A stretch of DNA of 64,000 nt, from contig NZ_CP011567.1 in assembly GCF_001655615.1 (NCBI RefSeq), forward strand, positions 1,559,001 through 1,623,000, given 5' to 3'. Numbering within the stretch: position 1 is the stretch's first letter; the number at the start of each line of letters is the position of its first letter. Below the pieces are notes generated by a model that had not been told where the DNA came from, did not search any database, and worked only from the letters and a program-made list of their open reading frames with translations. This document shows, one piece after another, positions 34,466 through 44,886 of this stretch. The position numbers and the translations under genes were made by a program. Source of the stretch: Pseudomonas sp. GR 6-02 (lineage in GTDB: Bacteria; Pseudomonadota; Gammaproteobacteria; Pseudomonadales; Pseudomonadaceae).

Positions 34466-37216
34466 TCAGGCATTGATGCGCGCATGGGCCGCGAGGCGAT
34501 TGATGGCGCGTTCGAGTTCTTCCAGCGCGACGGGGGCTTTCGGGTCCTGTTGCTTGAGCAGGGTTTCGCTGCGCTGGCAGGCGGCGCGCAGTTGCGGGAC
34601 GCCGCAATAACGGGTTGCCCCGTGCAGGCGATGGACCCGCTCGATCAGGGCATTCTGGTCGTTGGCTTCACGGGCCACGCGGATGGCCTCGCGGTCGGCT
34701 TCCAGGGAGGCCAGCAGCATGGCCAGCATGTCCGCCGCCAGATCGGCCTTGCCGGCCGCCAGGCGCAGGCCTTCTTCGTGGTCGAGCACCTGCAGTTCAT
34801 GAGCGCTGTTGTTATCGCTATTACGCTCCGGACCCTGATTGCGCAGCGCCAGGCCCGTCCATTTCAACACCACTTGCGCCAGTTGCCGTTCGCTGATGGG
34901 TTTGGTCAGGTAGTCGTCCATGCCGCTTTGCAGCAACGCGCGTTTTTCATTGGCCATCGCATGGGCGGTGAGGGCCACGACCGGCAGTGGCGTGCAATGC
35001 CGCTCGCTTTCCCATTGGCGAATGGCTTCGGTGCTTTGGCGCCCATCCATGCCGGGCATTTGCACGTCCATCAACACCAGATCGAAAGTCTCGTTCTGTA
35101 CGGCCTTGACCGCGGCGTAACCGCTTTCTACCGCGAGCACCTTGGCGCCCATGTCTTCGAGCAGGGTTTGCACCAGCAGCAGATTGGCCGGGTTGTCGTC
35201 CACGCAAAGGACCTTCGGCGCGCGGCTGGAAACGGGCTCGGCGGGGTCGCTGCGCTGCTGGCGCGGGTTGACCAGATCAGACAGGGCCCGACGCAGCTTG
35301 CGGGTGCAGGCGGGTTTGGACTGGAGCTGGCTGTGGGGGTTGGGTACCGAGAGATGGAACAGCGTCAGTTCGGTGGTCGGGCACAGCACCAACACTCTGC
35401 AGCCCAGGTGTTCAAGGTCCCAGATGTGCTGGTTGAGGCGCTCCGGCGGCATGTCGTTGCTGGTGATGCCGAGCACCGCCAAGCCGATTGCCTGATCGGT
35501 CTGGTGAGCGCCGGTCACGCCATTGGCCAGGCTTTCCAGGGTATTGAACGGCGTGACGCTCAGGCCGCAGTCTTCCAGTTGATGCTGCAATGCCTGACGG
35601 GCCAGTTCATGGTTTTCCAGGACAGCCACCCGCTGCCCGAGCAACGGTGGGCCGGGCAGGTCTTCGGCGTCGTCGCGGGTTTTGGGCAGGCTCAGGCTGA
35701 TCCAGAATTCCGAGCCTTCGCCCGGCGTGCTGTCGACGCCGATCTCGCCGCCCATTTGTTCGATCAGCCGTTTGGAAATCACCAATCCGAGGCCGGTGCC
35801 GCCGGGTTGTCGGGACAACGAGTTATCGGCCTGGCTGAAGGCCTGGAACAGGGCGCGCACGTCCTGGTTCGACAGACCGATGCCGGTGTCCTGAATGCTG
35901 ATGCGCAGTTGCACGCTGTCTTCATGCTCTTCTTCGAGCATCGCCCGGGCGACGATGGTGCCTTCGCGGGTGAACTTGATCGCATTGCTCACAAGGTTGG
36001 TGAGGATCTGCTTGAGTCGCAACGGATCGCCCACCAGCGACAGTGGCGTATCGCGATAAACCAGGCTCACCAGCTCAAGCTCTTTGGCGTGGGCGGCCGG
36101 GGCGAGGATGTTCAGGGTGTCTTGCAGCAGGTCGCGCAGGTTGAACGGAATATGGTCGAGCACCAGTTTGCCGGCCTCGATTTTCGAGAAATCGAGAATC
36201 TCGTTGATGATCCCCAGCAGGCTGTCGGCGGACTTTTCGATGGTGCCCAGGTAATCGAGCTGGCGCGGCGTCAGTTCGCTTTTTTGCAGCAGGTGCGTGA
36301 AGCCGAGAATGCCGTTGAGCGGCGTGCGGATTTCATGGCTCATGTTGGCCAGGAACTCGGACTTGATCCGGCTCGCCTCCAGGGCTTCCTTGCGCGCCAG
36401 ATCCAGCTCGATGTTCTGGATTTCGATGGTTTCCAGATTCTGACGCACGTCTTCGGTGGCCTGGTCGACGCTGTTTTGCAATTCTTCCTGAGCGTTCTGC
36501 AGCGTCCCGGCCATGCGGTTGATGCCGGACGCCAGTTCATCCAGTTCCTGGCTGCCGAGGGGCGGCAGGCGGGTTTCCAGGTGACCGTCCTTGAGTTGCG
36601 CCACGGCCTGTTTGATCTGGCTCAATGGCCGGTTGATGGTTCGGCCCATGCGTAACGCCAGCAGCGCCGCACCGGCCAGGCCTCCGCCGATCAGCAGCAG
36701 GCTGGCGAACAGGCTGCGGTAGCCGCGCAGCAGCATGCCGTTGTGGGACAGTTCGAGTTCGACCCAGCCCAGCAGGCGGTCGGCTTCATCGGGGATCAGG
36801 TCACCAGCCAGGTTGCGGTGCTTGCCGAACACCGGCAGCAGGTAACGCGTGGCGTCATTGCCACTGCGGCGCAGCAACTGTGAACCGTTGCCCAGGGGCG
36901 CCTGATTGAGCATGGTCGGGCCGGCATGGGCCAGCGGCGTGCGGTCGGGGGCGAGGAAGGTCACCGCGCGCACGTCGGTCTGTTCCAGGGACTGGGTGGC
37001 GATGCGCTCCAGCAGCTCGTTGTCTTTGCGACCCATGGCCGGGGCCACCAACGGTGCCAGCTGTTCGGCGATCATTTCGCCGCGTTGCATGAGCTGGGCT
37101 TGCAGGTCCGATTGCTGCATCCAGGTGAAATAGCCGCCCAGGACCAACGCCATCAGGGTGGTCGGCAACAGGGTCAGTAACAGCACGCGGCCTTTAATTC
37201 CCAGTTTCTTGAGCAC
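34466..37216 (-). CDS. gacS: GacS hybrid sensor kinase
   Basis: A 916-residue inner-membrane kinase controlling the Gac/Rsm cascade through GacA. TM1 is about 11-33, the periplasmic region about 34-165, TM2 about 167-190, then HAMP. HisKA has [12 protein letters not shown] with His294; HATPase_c has [13 protein letters not shown]. The receiver has [11 protein letters not shown] with Asp717, and the C-terminal HPt domain has [12 protein letters not shown] with its His near 862. All phosphorelay residues are intact. The GTG start follows AGGAGAG; an upstream in-frame ATG has no ribosome site. Confidence 0.96.
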   Translation of the reverse strand: MLKKLGIKGRVLLLTLLPTTLMALVLGGYFTWMQQSDLQAQLMQRGEMIAEQLAPLVAPAMGRKDNELLERIATQSLEQTDVRAVTFLAPDRTPLAHAGPTMLNQAPLGNGSQLLRRSGNDATRYLLPVFGKHRNLAGDLIPDEADRLLGWVELELSHNGMLLRGYRSLFASLLLIGGGLAGAALLALRMGRTINRPLSQIKQAVAQLKDGHLETRLPPLGSQELDELASGINRMAGTLQNAQEELQNSVDQATEDVRQNLETIEIQNIELDLARKEALEASRIKSEFLANMSHEIRTPLNGILGFTHLLQKSELTPRQLDYLGTIEKSADSLLGIINEILDFSKIEAGKLVLDHIPFNLRDLLQDTLNILAPAAHAKELELVSLVYRDTPLSLVGDPLRLKQILTNLVSNAIKFTREGTIVARAMLEEEHEDSVQLRISIQDTGIGLSNQDVRALFQAFSQADNSLSRQPGGTGLGLVISKRLIEQMGGEIGVDSTPGEGSEFWISLSLPKTRDDAEDLPGPPLLGQRVAVLENHELARQALQHQLEDCGLSVTPFNTLESLANGVTGAHQTDQAIGLAVLGITSNDMPPERLNQHIWDLEHLGCRVLVLCPTTELTLFHLSVPNPHSQLQSKPACTRKLRRALSDLVNPRQQRSDPAEPVSSRAPKVLCVDDNPANLLLVQTLLEDMGAKVLAVESGYAAVKAVQNETFDLVLMDVQMPGMDGRQSTEAIRQWESERHCTPLPVVALTAHAMANEKRALLQSGMDDYLTKPISERQLAQVVLKWTGLALRNQGPERNSDNNSAHELQVLDHEEGLRLAAGKADLAADMLAMLLASLEADREAIRVAREANDQNALIERVHRLHGATRYCGVPQLRAACQRSETLLKQQDPKAPVALEELERAINRLAAHARINA

Positions 37217-37404
37217 GCATCTCTCCTGCATCCAGCTGTTTATTGACCTGCACATGCGTCCGGCACGCGCCACCTGCGCAGTGTAGCGATTTGCATGCGG
37301 GCAATCTTCGTAAAATTGATGTCGTCATTCGTCGGTCAGTTCAATGCTTTGGTCCAGGGAGACAAACCTTGGGTTGCCCCTGGAGAGGCAATCTTGAATA
37401 ATCA

Positions 37405-37423
37405 GCAATTGAGAATTATTTGC
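37405..37423 (+). promoter_or_regulatory. Fur-box-like site before pirR
   Basis: The 19 bases starting GCAATTGAGAATTATTTGC match the classical Fur consensus at 12 positions. The site ends nine bases before the predicted start codon. Iron repression would fit a siderophore-uptake regulator. Confidence 0.4.
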
Positions 37424-37431
37424 AGATACTC

Positions 37432-38154
37432 ATGACTCCCATCGCGATTGGCCATCCTCGCATCCTCTCTATCGAAGACGATCCAGTGCTCGGTGCTTAT
37501 GTTCATGAGCATCTGGGGCGCTGCGGTTTTCAGGTGACCTGGTGCCAGAACGGGCAGGAAGGCCTGGCGATTGCGCGCCAGCAGGCCTTCGATGTGGTGT
37601 TGATGGATATTCTGTTGCCGGGGCTCGATGGCCTGGCGGTGTTGACCCAATTGCGCCAGAGCCATTCCACGCCAGTGGTGCTGATGTCGGCGCTGGGTGC
37701 CGAGGCGGATCGCATCAGTGGTTTTCGCCTCGGGGCCGACGATTACCTGCCCAAGCCTTTCAGCATGGCCGAGTTGCGGGTGCGCATCGAAGCGATCCTG
37801 CGGCGGGTGGCGTTCGACCGTCGACCAGCGCCGATACCGACGCCCCCTGCGACGGACTGCCTGCGTTTTGACGATGAACTGGGCGAGGTCTTTTGTGGTG
37901 AACTCGCGGCCGGCCTGACCCGCAGTGAGTACCGCTTGCTGGACACGCTGAACCGCAACGACGATGAAGTGTTGAGCAAGGCGTTCCTTTATCAGCAGGT
38001 ATTGCAGCGCGGTTATGCGCCCCATGACCGCAGCCTCGACATGCACATCAGTCAGATTCGCCGCAAGCTCAAGGCCATCGGTTACACCGAGCGTGAAGTG
38101 CGCACGGTTTGGGGCAAAGGGTACGTATTGAGTGCGGTCGATGAAGTGGTCTGA
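37432..38154 (+). CDS. pirR: PirR/PfeR-like OmpR-family response regulator
   Basis: A 240-residue regulator. The receiver has IEDDPVL, the phospho-acceptor in VLMDILLPGLDG and YLPKPFSMAEL. The winged helix has LTRSEYRLLDTL and VRTVWGKGYVLS. In P. aeruginosa the PirR-PirS pair (from memory PA0929-PA0930, beside gacS) activates a catecholate siderophore receptor, and the position here is the same. The ATG was taken over a TTG four codons upstream; the ribosome site is weak for both. No receptor gene follows. Confidence 0.75.
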   Translation: MTPIAIGHPRILSIEDDPVLGAYVHEHLGRCGFQVTWCQNGQEGLAIARQQAFDVVLMDILLPGLDGLAVLTQLRQSHSTPVVLMSALGAEADRISGFRLGADDYLPKPFSMAELRVRIEAILRRVAFDRRPAPIPTPPATDCLRFDDELGEVFCGELAAGLTRSEYRLLDTLNRNDDEVLSKAFLYQQVLQRGYAPHDRSLDMHISQIRRKLKAIGYTEREVRTVWGKGYVLSAVDEVV

Positions 38155-38884
38155 CGCGCCGGGCCGCACGGTGCTCCTGCAACAGCAATTGCTGCGCGAT
38201 CTGTCCCACGAATTGCGCACGCCGCTCAGCCGGTTGCGGGTGGCCTGTGAAAGTGAGCAGGACCTGGAGCAATTGCGCGAGCGCATTAGCCGGGAAGTCG
38301 ACGGCATGCAGCGCCTGGTCGAGGATGCGCTGCAACTGGCCTGGCTCGACACCGAGCGCACGTCTTTGCCCGATGAAGCGATCCAGGTCCAGGCCTTGTG
38401 GGAAATGCTCACGGAAAACGCTTGCTATGAAAGCAGCTGGCCGGCGAGTCAGTTGCACTGTGCGGTGGATGCCTCCTGCTGGGTGCGCGGCCATCTCAAT
38501 ACCCTGGCCCAGGCGCTGGAAAACATTCTGCGCAATGCCATTCGTCATTCACCGCAGGGCGGTCTCGTGATGTTCGGTGGCCGGCGTGATGGCGACTTTT
38601 GGCACCTGTGGCTGGAGGACGAGGGCGGTGGGGTGGCTGACGAGGATCTTGAGCGAATCTTCTCGCCGTTCATCCGGCTCGACGGTTCACGGCCGGGGGA
38701 TGGTGGGTTCGGATTGGGGTTGAGCATTGCGAGGAATGCGGTGCAGCGGCAGGGCGGGCGGCTTTGGGCGGAGAATGCAGGGCGGGGCTTACGGCTGAAT
38801 ATGCTGTTATTGGCTGATCTCCATGGCGACAATGATGACGCCCCAGCTCCCACAATTGATATGTGTCGACCACAAATTGCGTGA
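38141..38884 (+). CDS. PirS-like sensor kinase lacking sensor and membrane domains (truncated)
   Basis: A 247-residue remnant. It keeps the usual start overlapping the pirR stop (MKWSDAPGRTVLL), then jumps directly to QQQLLRDLSHELRTPLSRL with the phospho-accepting histidine at residue 23. The whole HATPase domain follows (ENILRNAIRHS, DEGGGVAD, GGFGLGLSIARNAV). A normal family member has about 170-200 more residues with two membrane helices, a periplasmic sensor and HAMP. An in-frame internal deletion is the simplest explanation. It may be inactive or an unregulated soluble kinase. Confidence 0.8.
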   Translation: MKWSDAPGRTVLLQQQLLRDLSHELRTPLSRLRVACESEQDLEQLRERISREVDGMQRLVEDALQLAWLDTERTSLPDEAIQVQALWEMLTENACYESSWPASQLHCAVDASCWVRGHLNTLAQALENILRNAIRHSPQGGLVMFGGRRDGDFWHLWLEDEGGGVADEDLERIFSPFIRLDGSRPGDGGFGLGLSIARNAVQRQGGRLWAENAGRGLRLNMLLLADLHGDNDDAPAPTIDMCRPQIA

Positions 38885-39029
38885 TCAACCCCGGCCGCGA
38901 AGAGGCTTGCTGATTTTGCCGGAGCGTTCCCGTTATTTTGTACGACCTTTCTTAAAGGGTATCGCCGACACCTTAAGCCTGACTTGACGGAATAGACTCG
39001 CGTTTTTCCTCGTCCTCCAGGAGTTCGGT

Positions 39030-40051
39030 ATGAATGCATCCAGCGTCCCCGGCAACGCACACGACGACCGTTTCAATGAAGTGCTTGCGCTGATTCAAAA
39101 TGCCAAACAGCAGGCCATGCAGGCGGTGAATACCCAGTTGATCGAGCTGTATTGGCAGGTCGGTGCTTACATCAGCCGCAAGCTGGAACAGGCTGAGTGG
39201 GGCGATTCTGTGGTCAGCCAACTGGCTGAGCATCTGGCTCAGACTCAACCGGGGTTGCGCGGGTTTACCCGGTCGAACTTGTTTCGCATGCGCCAGTTCT
39301 ATGAGACTTATCACGCTGAAGAGAAAGTCGCACCACTGGTGCGACAATTGTCCTGGTCGCATAACCTGATCATTTTCAGCCAGAGTAAACGGCCGGAAGA
39401 GCGGGAGTTCTACGTGCGTTTGGCAGTTCAGGAAAATGGTCGAAGCGCGAACTAGAGCGTCAGTTCAAAACCGCACTGTTTGAACGAAGCGTGACCCAAC
39501 CAGCAAAAATCTCAGCAGTGCTGAGACAAGCCCACCCGGCAGCGCTTGAGATATTCCGCGACGCCTACATGCTCGAGTTTCTCGACCTGCCGGGTGGCCA
39601 TGCCGAAACTGATCTGCATAAAGGGTTGATGGCGCGCCTCAAAGAATTCCTGAGCGAGCTTGGCCGCGATTTCTGCTTTGTCGGTTCCGAGTATCCGCTT
39701 CAAGTGGGTGGGTGTGATTTTTCCCTAGACCTGCTGTTCTTCCACCGTGGCCTTAATTGTCTTGTAGCCATTGAGCTTAAGGTCGGTCGTTTTAAGCCGG
39801 AGTATTTGGGCAAGCTGAACTTCTATTTGGAAGCGCTGGATCGCAAGGAGCGCAAACCCCACGAAAACCCGGCCATCGGTGTGTTGCTCTGCGCCAGTAA
39901 GGATGACGAAGTGGTCGAATACGCCCTTAACCGCAGCCTGTCGCCAGCGTTGATCGCTGAATACCAGGTCCAGCTTCCGGACAAACAGCTGCTGCAGGCC
40001 AAATTGCATGAGTTTTATGCATTGAATATTGCACAAGGAGAAGAGGAGTGA
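39030..40051 (+). pseudogene. DUF1016 (YhcG-type) PD-(D/E)XK nuclease gene, frameshifted
   Basis: The N-terminal half (39030-39455) encodes the DUF1016 N-domain (LIELYWQVGAYISRKLEQ, LSWSHN, REFYVRLAVQE), then shifts to a stop. The rest continues in another frame through 40051 and carries the nuclease core (DFCFVGSEYPLQVGG, DLLFFHRGLNCLVAIELKVGRFKPEYLGKLNFYLEAL). Adding one A to the A-run at 39433-39436 restores KWSKRELERQFKTALFERSV and joins both halves. The family is found in accessory and defence contexts. It is a recent pseudogene, or a base-call error. Confidence 0.85.
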
Positions 40052-40155
40052 ACTGCTTATTCCCATAAGCCATAAGCCCCTTACTTTGCGTGATATGGCC
40101 TGCGCACGTTTGCCGGTATGATAGGCGCCCCCGCAGTCCGGATTGCGAATACGCC

Positions 40156-41058
40156 ATGACCTTGCAGTACCCAACCATCGCCGATTGCGTCGGCAACACT
40201 CCGCTGGTCCGTTTGCAGCGCCTGCCTGGCGTCACCAGCAACACGCTTTTGCTCAAGCTCGAAGGGAACAACCCGGCGGGTTCGGTCAAGGATCGTCCGG
40301 CGCTGTCGATGATCACCCGCGCCGAATTGCGCGGGCAGATCCACGTCGGCGACACGCTGATCGAAGCGACTTCGGGTAACACCGGGATTGCCCTGGCCAT
40401 GGCCGCCGCGATCAAGGGTTACAAGATGATCCTGATCATGCCGGACAACTCCAGCGCCGAGCGTAAAGCCGCGATGACGGCCTATGGCGCCGAGCTGATT
40501 CTGGTCAGCCAGGAAGAAGGCATGGAAGGCGCGCGCGACCTCGCCCAGCGAATGGAAGCCGAAGGCCGTGGCAAGGTGCTCGATCAGTTCGCCAACGGTG
40601 ACAACCCCGAGGCGCACTACACCACCACCGGTCCGGAAATCTGGCGTCAGACCCAGGGCACCATCACGCATTTCGTCAGCTCGATGGGCACCACCGGCAC
40701 CATCATGGGTGTCTCGCGCTACCTGAAAGAACAGAACGAGAACGTGCAGATCATCGGTCTGCAACCCATGGAAGGCTCGGCAATTCCGGGCATCCGCCGC
40801 TGGCCGCAGGAATACCTGCCAAAGATTTATCAGGCTGATCGCGTGGACCGGATCGTCGACATGGCGCAAAGCGAGGCCGAGGACGTGACCCGTCGTCTGG
40901 CGCGCGAAGAAGGCATTTTCTGCGGCGTGTCTTCGGGCGGTGCCGTGGCGGCGATGCTGCGCCTGTCCAAAGAAGTTGAAAACGCGGTGATTGTCGCGAT
41001 CATCTGTGACCGTGGCGACCGTTACTTGTCGACCGGCATTTTCGACGCGCCCAACTGA
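40156..41058 (+). CDS. cysM: CysM cysteine synthase B
   Basis: A 300-residue PLP enzyme making cysteine from O-acetylserine and sulfide or thiosulfate. The PLP lysine is in [15 protein letters not shown] near residue 44. The substrate loop [21 protein letters not shown] and the phosphate-binding [12 protein letters not shown] are present. Its length and [17 protein letters not shown] segment fit CysM rather than CysK. It overlaps rlmD by one base. Confidence 0.92.
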   Translation: MTLQYPTIADCVGNTPLVRLQRLPGVTSNTLLLKLEGNNPAGSVKDRPALSMITRAELRGQIHVGDTLIEATSGNTGIALAMAAAIKGYKMILIMPDNSSAERKAAMTAYGAELILVSQEEGMEGARDLAQRMEAEGRGKVLDQFANGDNPEAHYTTTGPEIWRQTQGTITHFVSSMGTTGTIMGVSRYLKEQNENVQIIGLQPMEGSAIPGIRRWPQEYLPKIYQADRVDRIVDMAQSEAEDVTRRLAREEGIFCGVSSGGAVAAMLRLSKEVENAVIVAIICDRGDRYLSTGIFDAPN

Positions 41059-42410
41059 TGGCCAAGCAAGAGAGAGGCCTGCGCTTTCAGCCCACGGGCG
41101 GCAGCAAGGCCCCGCAAGTCCCGACCGGCAAAAAGCAGCGTTTGACCATCGAGCGCCTGGCTAATGACGGTCGCGGTATCGCATTTTTTGAAGGTCGCAC
41201 CTGGTTCGTCATCGGCGCCTTGGCCGGTGAAGAGGTTGAGGCGCGGGTCTTGGGGGCCCACGGTAAAGTGGTCGAGGCGCGTACCGAGCGGGTGTTCCAG
41301 GCCAGCCAATTGCGCCGCCCGGCACCGTGCGCCCATGCCGGTCGCTGCGGTGGTTGCAGCGTGCAGCATCTGCCCCACAACGAACAACTCGCCCTGAAAC
41401 AGCGCATGCTCGCCGAGCAATTGTCGCGGGTCGCCGGCGTCGAGCCCGAAGAGTGGGCTGCGCCATTGAGCGGTCCTGAATTCGGCTACCGGCGTCGTGC
41501 CCGGGTGGCGGTGCGTTGGGACATGAAGGCGAAAAAACTCGAAGTCGGTTTCCGCGCTGCCGGCAGCCAGGACATCGTTGCCATCAACGAGTGCCCGGTG
41601 CTGGTACAGCCCTTGCAGCCGATCATGACCTGCTTGCCGGATATGCTGCGGCGCTTGAGCAAACCTCAGGCACTGGGGCATGTGGAATTGTTCAGCGGTT
41701 CGTCATTGGCGGTATTGCTGCGGCACATGGCGCCGTTGTCCGAAGCCGACATGACGATCCTCAAGCAATTCTGCGCGCTCCATGAGGCCCAGTTGTGGCT
41801 GCATGGCGACGGCGAGCCGCAACCGGTCGACGCCGATCAGACCCTGGGCTATCGCCTTGAACCGTGGGACTTGAATCTGGCGTATCGGCCTGGAGATTTC
41901 ATCCAGGTCAACGCCGGGGTCAACGAAGCGATGGTCGCTCAGGCGCTGGAATGGTTGGCGCCGAAAGCCGATGAGCGGGTTCTGGACCTGTTCTGCGGGT
42001 TGGGCAACTTTGCCTTGCCGCTGGCCAGGACCGTTCGTGAAGTGGTGGCGGTGGAAGGTGTGCAGGCCATGGTCGAGCGGGCCGCCGCGAACGCCGCTAG
42101 TAATAATTTGCATAACGCGAAATTTTTTCAGGCCGATTTATCCCAGCCTTTGGCTGATGCCGAATGGGCCAGCGAAGGCTTTTGTGCGGTACTCTTGGAC
42201 CCACCTCGCGACGGTGCTTTCGAGGTGGTGCGCAAGCTTGCGTCCCTGGGTGCCGAACGATTGGTTTATGTGTCGTGCAACCCTGCAACTCTGGCGCGCG
42301 ACACGGTCGAATTGATCAAGCAGGGCTACCGGTTAAAACGTGCCGGGATTCTCGATATGTTTCCTCAAACGGCGCATGTCGAGGCCATGGCGTTATTTGA
42401 AGCGAGCTAG
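41058..42410 (+). CDS. rlmD: RlmD 23S rRNA (uracil-1939-C5) methyltransferase
   Basis: A 450-residue SAM-dependent methyltransferase. The N-terminal TRAM domain (about 28-85) is followed by the iron-sulfur cluster cysteines ([15 protein letters not shown]). The methyltransferase core has [26 protein letters not shown] and the catalytic cysteine in [13 protein letters not shown] near residue 407. It is translationally coupled to cysM and precedes relA by 121 bases. Confidence 0.93.
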   Translation: MAKQERGLRFQPTGGSKAPQVPTGKKQRLTIERLANDGRGIAFFEGRTWFVIGALAGEEVEARVLGAHGKVVEARTERVFQASQLRRPAPCAHAGRCGGCSVQHLPHNEQLALKQRMLAEQLSRVAGVEPEEWAAPLSGPEFGYRRRARVAVRWDMKAKKLEVGFRAAGSQDIVAINECPVLVQPLQPIMTCLPDMLRRLSKPQALGHVELFSGSSLAVLLRHMAPLSEADMTILKQFCALHEAQLWLHGDGEPQPVDADQTLGYRLEPWDLNLAYRPGDFIQVNAGVNEAMVAQALEWLAPKADERVLDLFCGLGNFALPLARTVREVVAVEGVQAMVERAAANAASNNLHNAKFFQADLSQPLADAEWASEGFCAVLLDPPRDGAFEVVRKLASLGAERLVYVSCNPATLARDTVELIKQGYRLKRAGILDMFPQTAHVEAMALFEAS

Positions 42411-42531
42411 GATGGCTCGTCTGGTCCGACTGACCGTCCGTGCCGCCACGCATCAGCCCGGCGGGGCGCCCGGACAATGAAGGTCAGCGATTTGACGCAT
42501 TGAATCTGCGTCGTAGGGAAGGTAAAGCAAG

Positions 42532-44775
42532 ATGGTACAGGTGAGAGCACACCAGCCGATCAACACTGACGGCAGTATCAATCTCGAGGCTTGGCTCGAT
42601 CACGCGGTCAGTATCGATACGGCACTGGATCGCGAAGCCTTGAAAGAAGCCTGCGAGTTCGCTCGCGAGGCCGAACAACAAGCCAATGCGGCGAAAAACC
42701 TGTGGTCCGAAGGGACCTCGAGTTTCCGCACCGGCCTTGAGATCGCCGAGATTCTCGCCGACCTCAAACTCGATCAGGATTCGTTGGTCGCGGCAGTCTT
42801 GTACCGCGGCGTGCGCGAAGGCCAGATCCAGTTGCCGGCGGTCAGCCAGCGCTTCGGCCCGGTGGTCGCCAAACTGATTGACGGCGTGCAACGCATGGCG
42901 GCGATCAGCGACAGTCTGAGTCCGCGTAAATCCATGGTGATGGGCACCCAAGGCCAGGTGGAAAACCTGCGCAAGATGCTCGTGGCCATGGTCGACGACG
43001 TGCGCGTCGCGCTGATCAAACTGGCCGAGCGCACCTGTGCGATCCGTGCGGTAAAAACCGCCGATGACGAGAAGCGTAACCGCGTCGCCCGTGAAGTCTT
43101 CGACATCTACGCGCCGCTGGCTCATCGCCTCGGTATCGGTCATATCAAGTGGGAGCTGGAGGACTTGTCCTTCCGTTACCTCGAGCCCGACCAGTACAAG
43201 CAGATCGCCAAGTTGCTCCATGAGCGACGGCTGGATCGCGAGCGCTTCATCAGCGATGTGATGACCCAGCTCAAGAACGAGTTGCAGGCCACCGGCGTCG
43301 AGGCTGATATCAGCGGTCGGGCCAAACACATCTATTCGATCTGGCGCAAAATGCAGCGCAAGGGTCTGGAGTTCAGCCAGATCTACGACGTGCGCGCCGT
43401 TCGCGTGCTGGTGCCGGAAATGCGCGACTGCTACACCGCGCTCGGCATCGTCCACACCCTGTGGCGGCACATCCCGAAAGAATTCGACGACTACATCGCC
43501 AACCCGAAAGAGAATGGCTACCGCTCGCTGCACACCGCGGTAATCGGCCCTGAAGGCAAGGTACTGGAAGTGCAGATCCGCACCCACGCCATGCACGAAG
43601 AAGCCGAGCTGGGGGTTTGCGCGCACTGGCGATACAAGGGCACCGACGTCAAGTCCGGCTCGAACCACTACGAAGAGAAAATCTCCTGGCTGCGTCAGGT
43701 TCTCGAGTGGCACGAAGAGCTGGGCGATATCGGCGGCCTTGCCGAACAGCTGCGGGTCGATATCGAGCCGGACCGGGTTTATATCTTCACTCCCGACGGT
43801 CATGCCATCGACTTGCCGAAGGGCGCGACACCGCTGGACTTCGCTTACCGCGTGCACACCGAAATCGGTCACAACTGCCGCGGCGCCAAGATCAACGGGC
43901 GCATCGTGCCGCTCAACTACAGCCTGCAAACCGGTGAACAGGTCGAGATCATCACCAGCAAGCACGGCACCCCGAGCCGCGACTGGCTGAACCCGAACCT
44001 GGGCTATATCACCACGTCACGGGCGCGGGCGAAGATTGTTCACTGGTTCAAGCTGCAAGCCCGCGATCAGAACGTTGCGGCCGGTAAAACCTTGATCGAG
44101 CGCGAACTCAATCGCCTCGGCCTGCCGCAGGTGGATTTCGACAAGTTGGCCGAAAAGGCCAACATGAAGACCGCCGAGGACATGTTCGCTGCGTTGGGCG
44201 CAGGCGATTTGCGCCTGGCGCAACTGGTGAACCTGGCGCAGCAACTGGTCGAGCCGGAACGCGGCAACGAACAGCTGGAGCTGATCCCGCGCAAAGCCAC
44301 CGGCTATAAACCGGGCAAGCGCGGCGATATCCAGATCCAGGGCGTCGGCAACCTGATGACCCAGATGGCCGGCTGCTGCCAGCCGTTGCCGGGGGACGCC
44401 ATCGTCGGTTACATCACCCAGGGCCGTGGCGTGAGCATCCACCGTCAGGACTGCGCCTCGGTGCTGCAACTGGCCGGGCGCGAGCCGGAGCGGATCATCC
44501 AGGTCAGCTGGGGGCCGGTGCCGGTGCTCACCTATCCGGTGGACATCATCATTCGCGCTTACGACCGTTCCGGTCTGCTGCGTGACGTGTCGCAGGTGCT
44601 GCTCAACGAGCGGATCAACGTGCTGGCGGTCAACACCCGCTCGAACAAAGAGGACAACACTGCGTTGATGTCCCTGACCATCGAGATTCCGGGGCTGGAT
44701 GCGCTGGGGCGGTTGCTGGGGCGGATCTCCCAGTTGCCGAACATCATCGAAACCCGCCGTAACCGCACACCGTAA
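42532..44775 (+). CDS. relA: RelA (p)ppGpp synthetase I
   Basis: A 747-residue ribosome-associated enzyme that makes (p)ppGpp when uncharged tRNA enters the A-site. Domains in order are an HD-like hydrolase fold (to about 200) without a clear HD pair, as in inactive RelA hydrolase domains; the synthetase (RAKHIYSIWRKMQRKG, YDVRAVRVLV, KENGYRSLHTAV); TGS (about 405-465); a zinc-finger-like region; and ACT (about 665-745). The position between rlmD and mazG matches other pseudomonads. Confidence 0.95.
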   Translation: MVQVRAHQPINTDGSINLEAWLDHAVSIDTALDREALKEACEFAREAEQQANAAKNLWSEGTSSFRTGLEIAEILADLKLDQDSLVAAVLYRGVREGQIQLPAVSQRFGPVVAKLIDGVQRMAAISDSLSPRKSMVMGTQGQVENLRKMLVAMVDDVRVALIKLAERTCAIRAVKTADDEKRNRVAREVFDIYAPLAHRLGIGHIKWELEDLSFRYLEPDQYKQIAKLLHERRLDRERFISDVMTQLKNELQATGVEADISGRAKHIYSIWRKMQRKGLEFSQIYDVRAVRVLVPEMRDCYTALGIVHTLWRHIPKEFDDYIANPKENGYRSLHTAVIGPEGKVLEVQIRTHAMHEEAELGVCAHWRYKGTDVKSGSNHYEEKISWLRQVLEWHEELGDIGGLAEQLRVDIEPDRVYIFTPDGHAIDLPKGATPLDFAYRVHTEIGHNCRGAKINGRIVPLNYSLQTGEQVEIITSKHGTPSRDWLNPNLGYITTSRARAKIVHWFKLQARDQNVAAGKTLIERELNRLGLPQVDFDKLAEKANMKTAEDMFAALGAGDLRLAQLVNLAQQLVEPERGNEQLELIPRKATGYKPGKRGDIQIQGVGNLMTQMAGCCQPLPGDAIVGYITQGRGVSIHRQDCASVLQLAGREPERIIQVSWGPVPVLTYPVDIIIRAYDRSGLLRDVSQVLLNERINVLAVNTRSNKEDNTALMSLTIEIPGLDALGRLLGRISQLPNIIETRRNRTP

Positions 44776-44813
44776 GGCGTTCACTTTTTTGTGGCCGCCA
44801 AGCTTTTGTGGGG

Positions 44814-44856
44814 CTGGCTTGTCGGATCGCGGCGGTGCGGCGATCCGACAAGCCAG
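44814..44856. repeat. 17-bp perfect inverted repeat between relA and mazG
   Basis: CTGGCTTGTCGGATCGC and its complement are separated by nine bases. It begins 39 bases past the relA stop and could form a strong mRNA hairpin, but lacks a T-tract. It resembles a REP-type element with TGTGGG-/CCCACA flanks. Confidence 0.75.
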
Positions 44857-44886
44857 GTTCCCACAGGTTCTCGCAGAGATTGATTG

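Noticed and set aside
34484..36655. 723-codon plus-strand open frame opposite gacS
   Set aside because: Antisense shadow of gacS; rich in Gln, His and Ala and without motifs.
39427..39440. Programmed frameshift in the DUF1016 gene
   Set aside because: GGAAAATGG is not a canonical X-XXY-YYZ slippery site in this frame and no stimulatory structure is apparent; a simple base loss explains it better.
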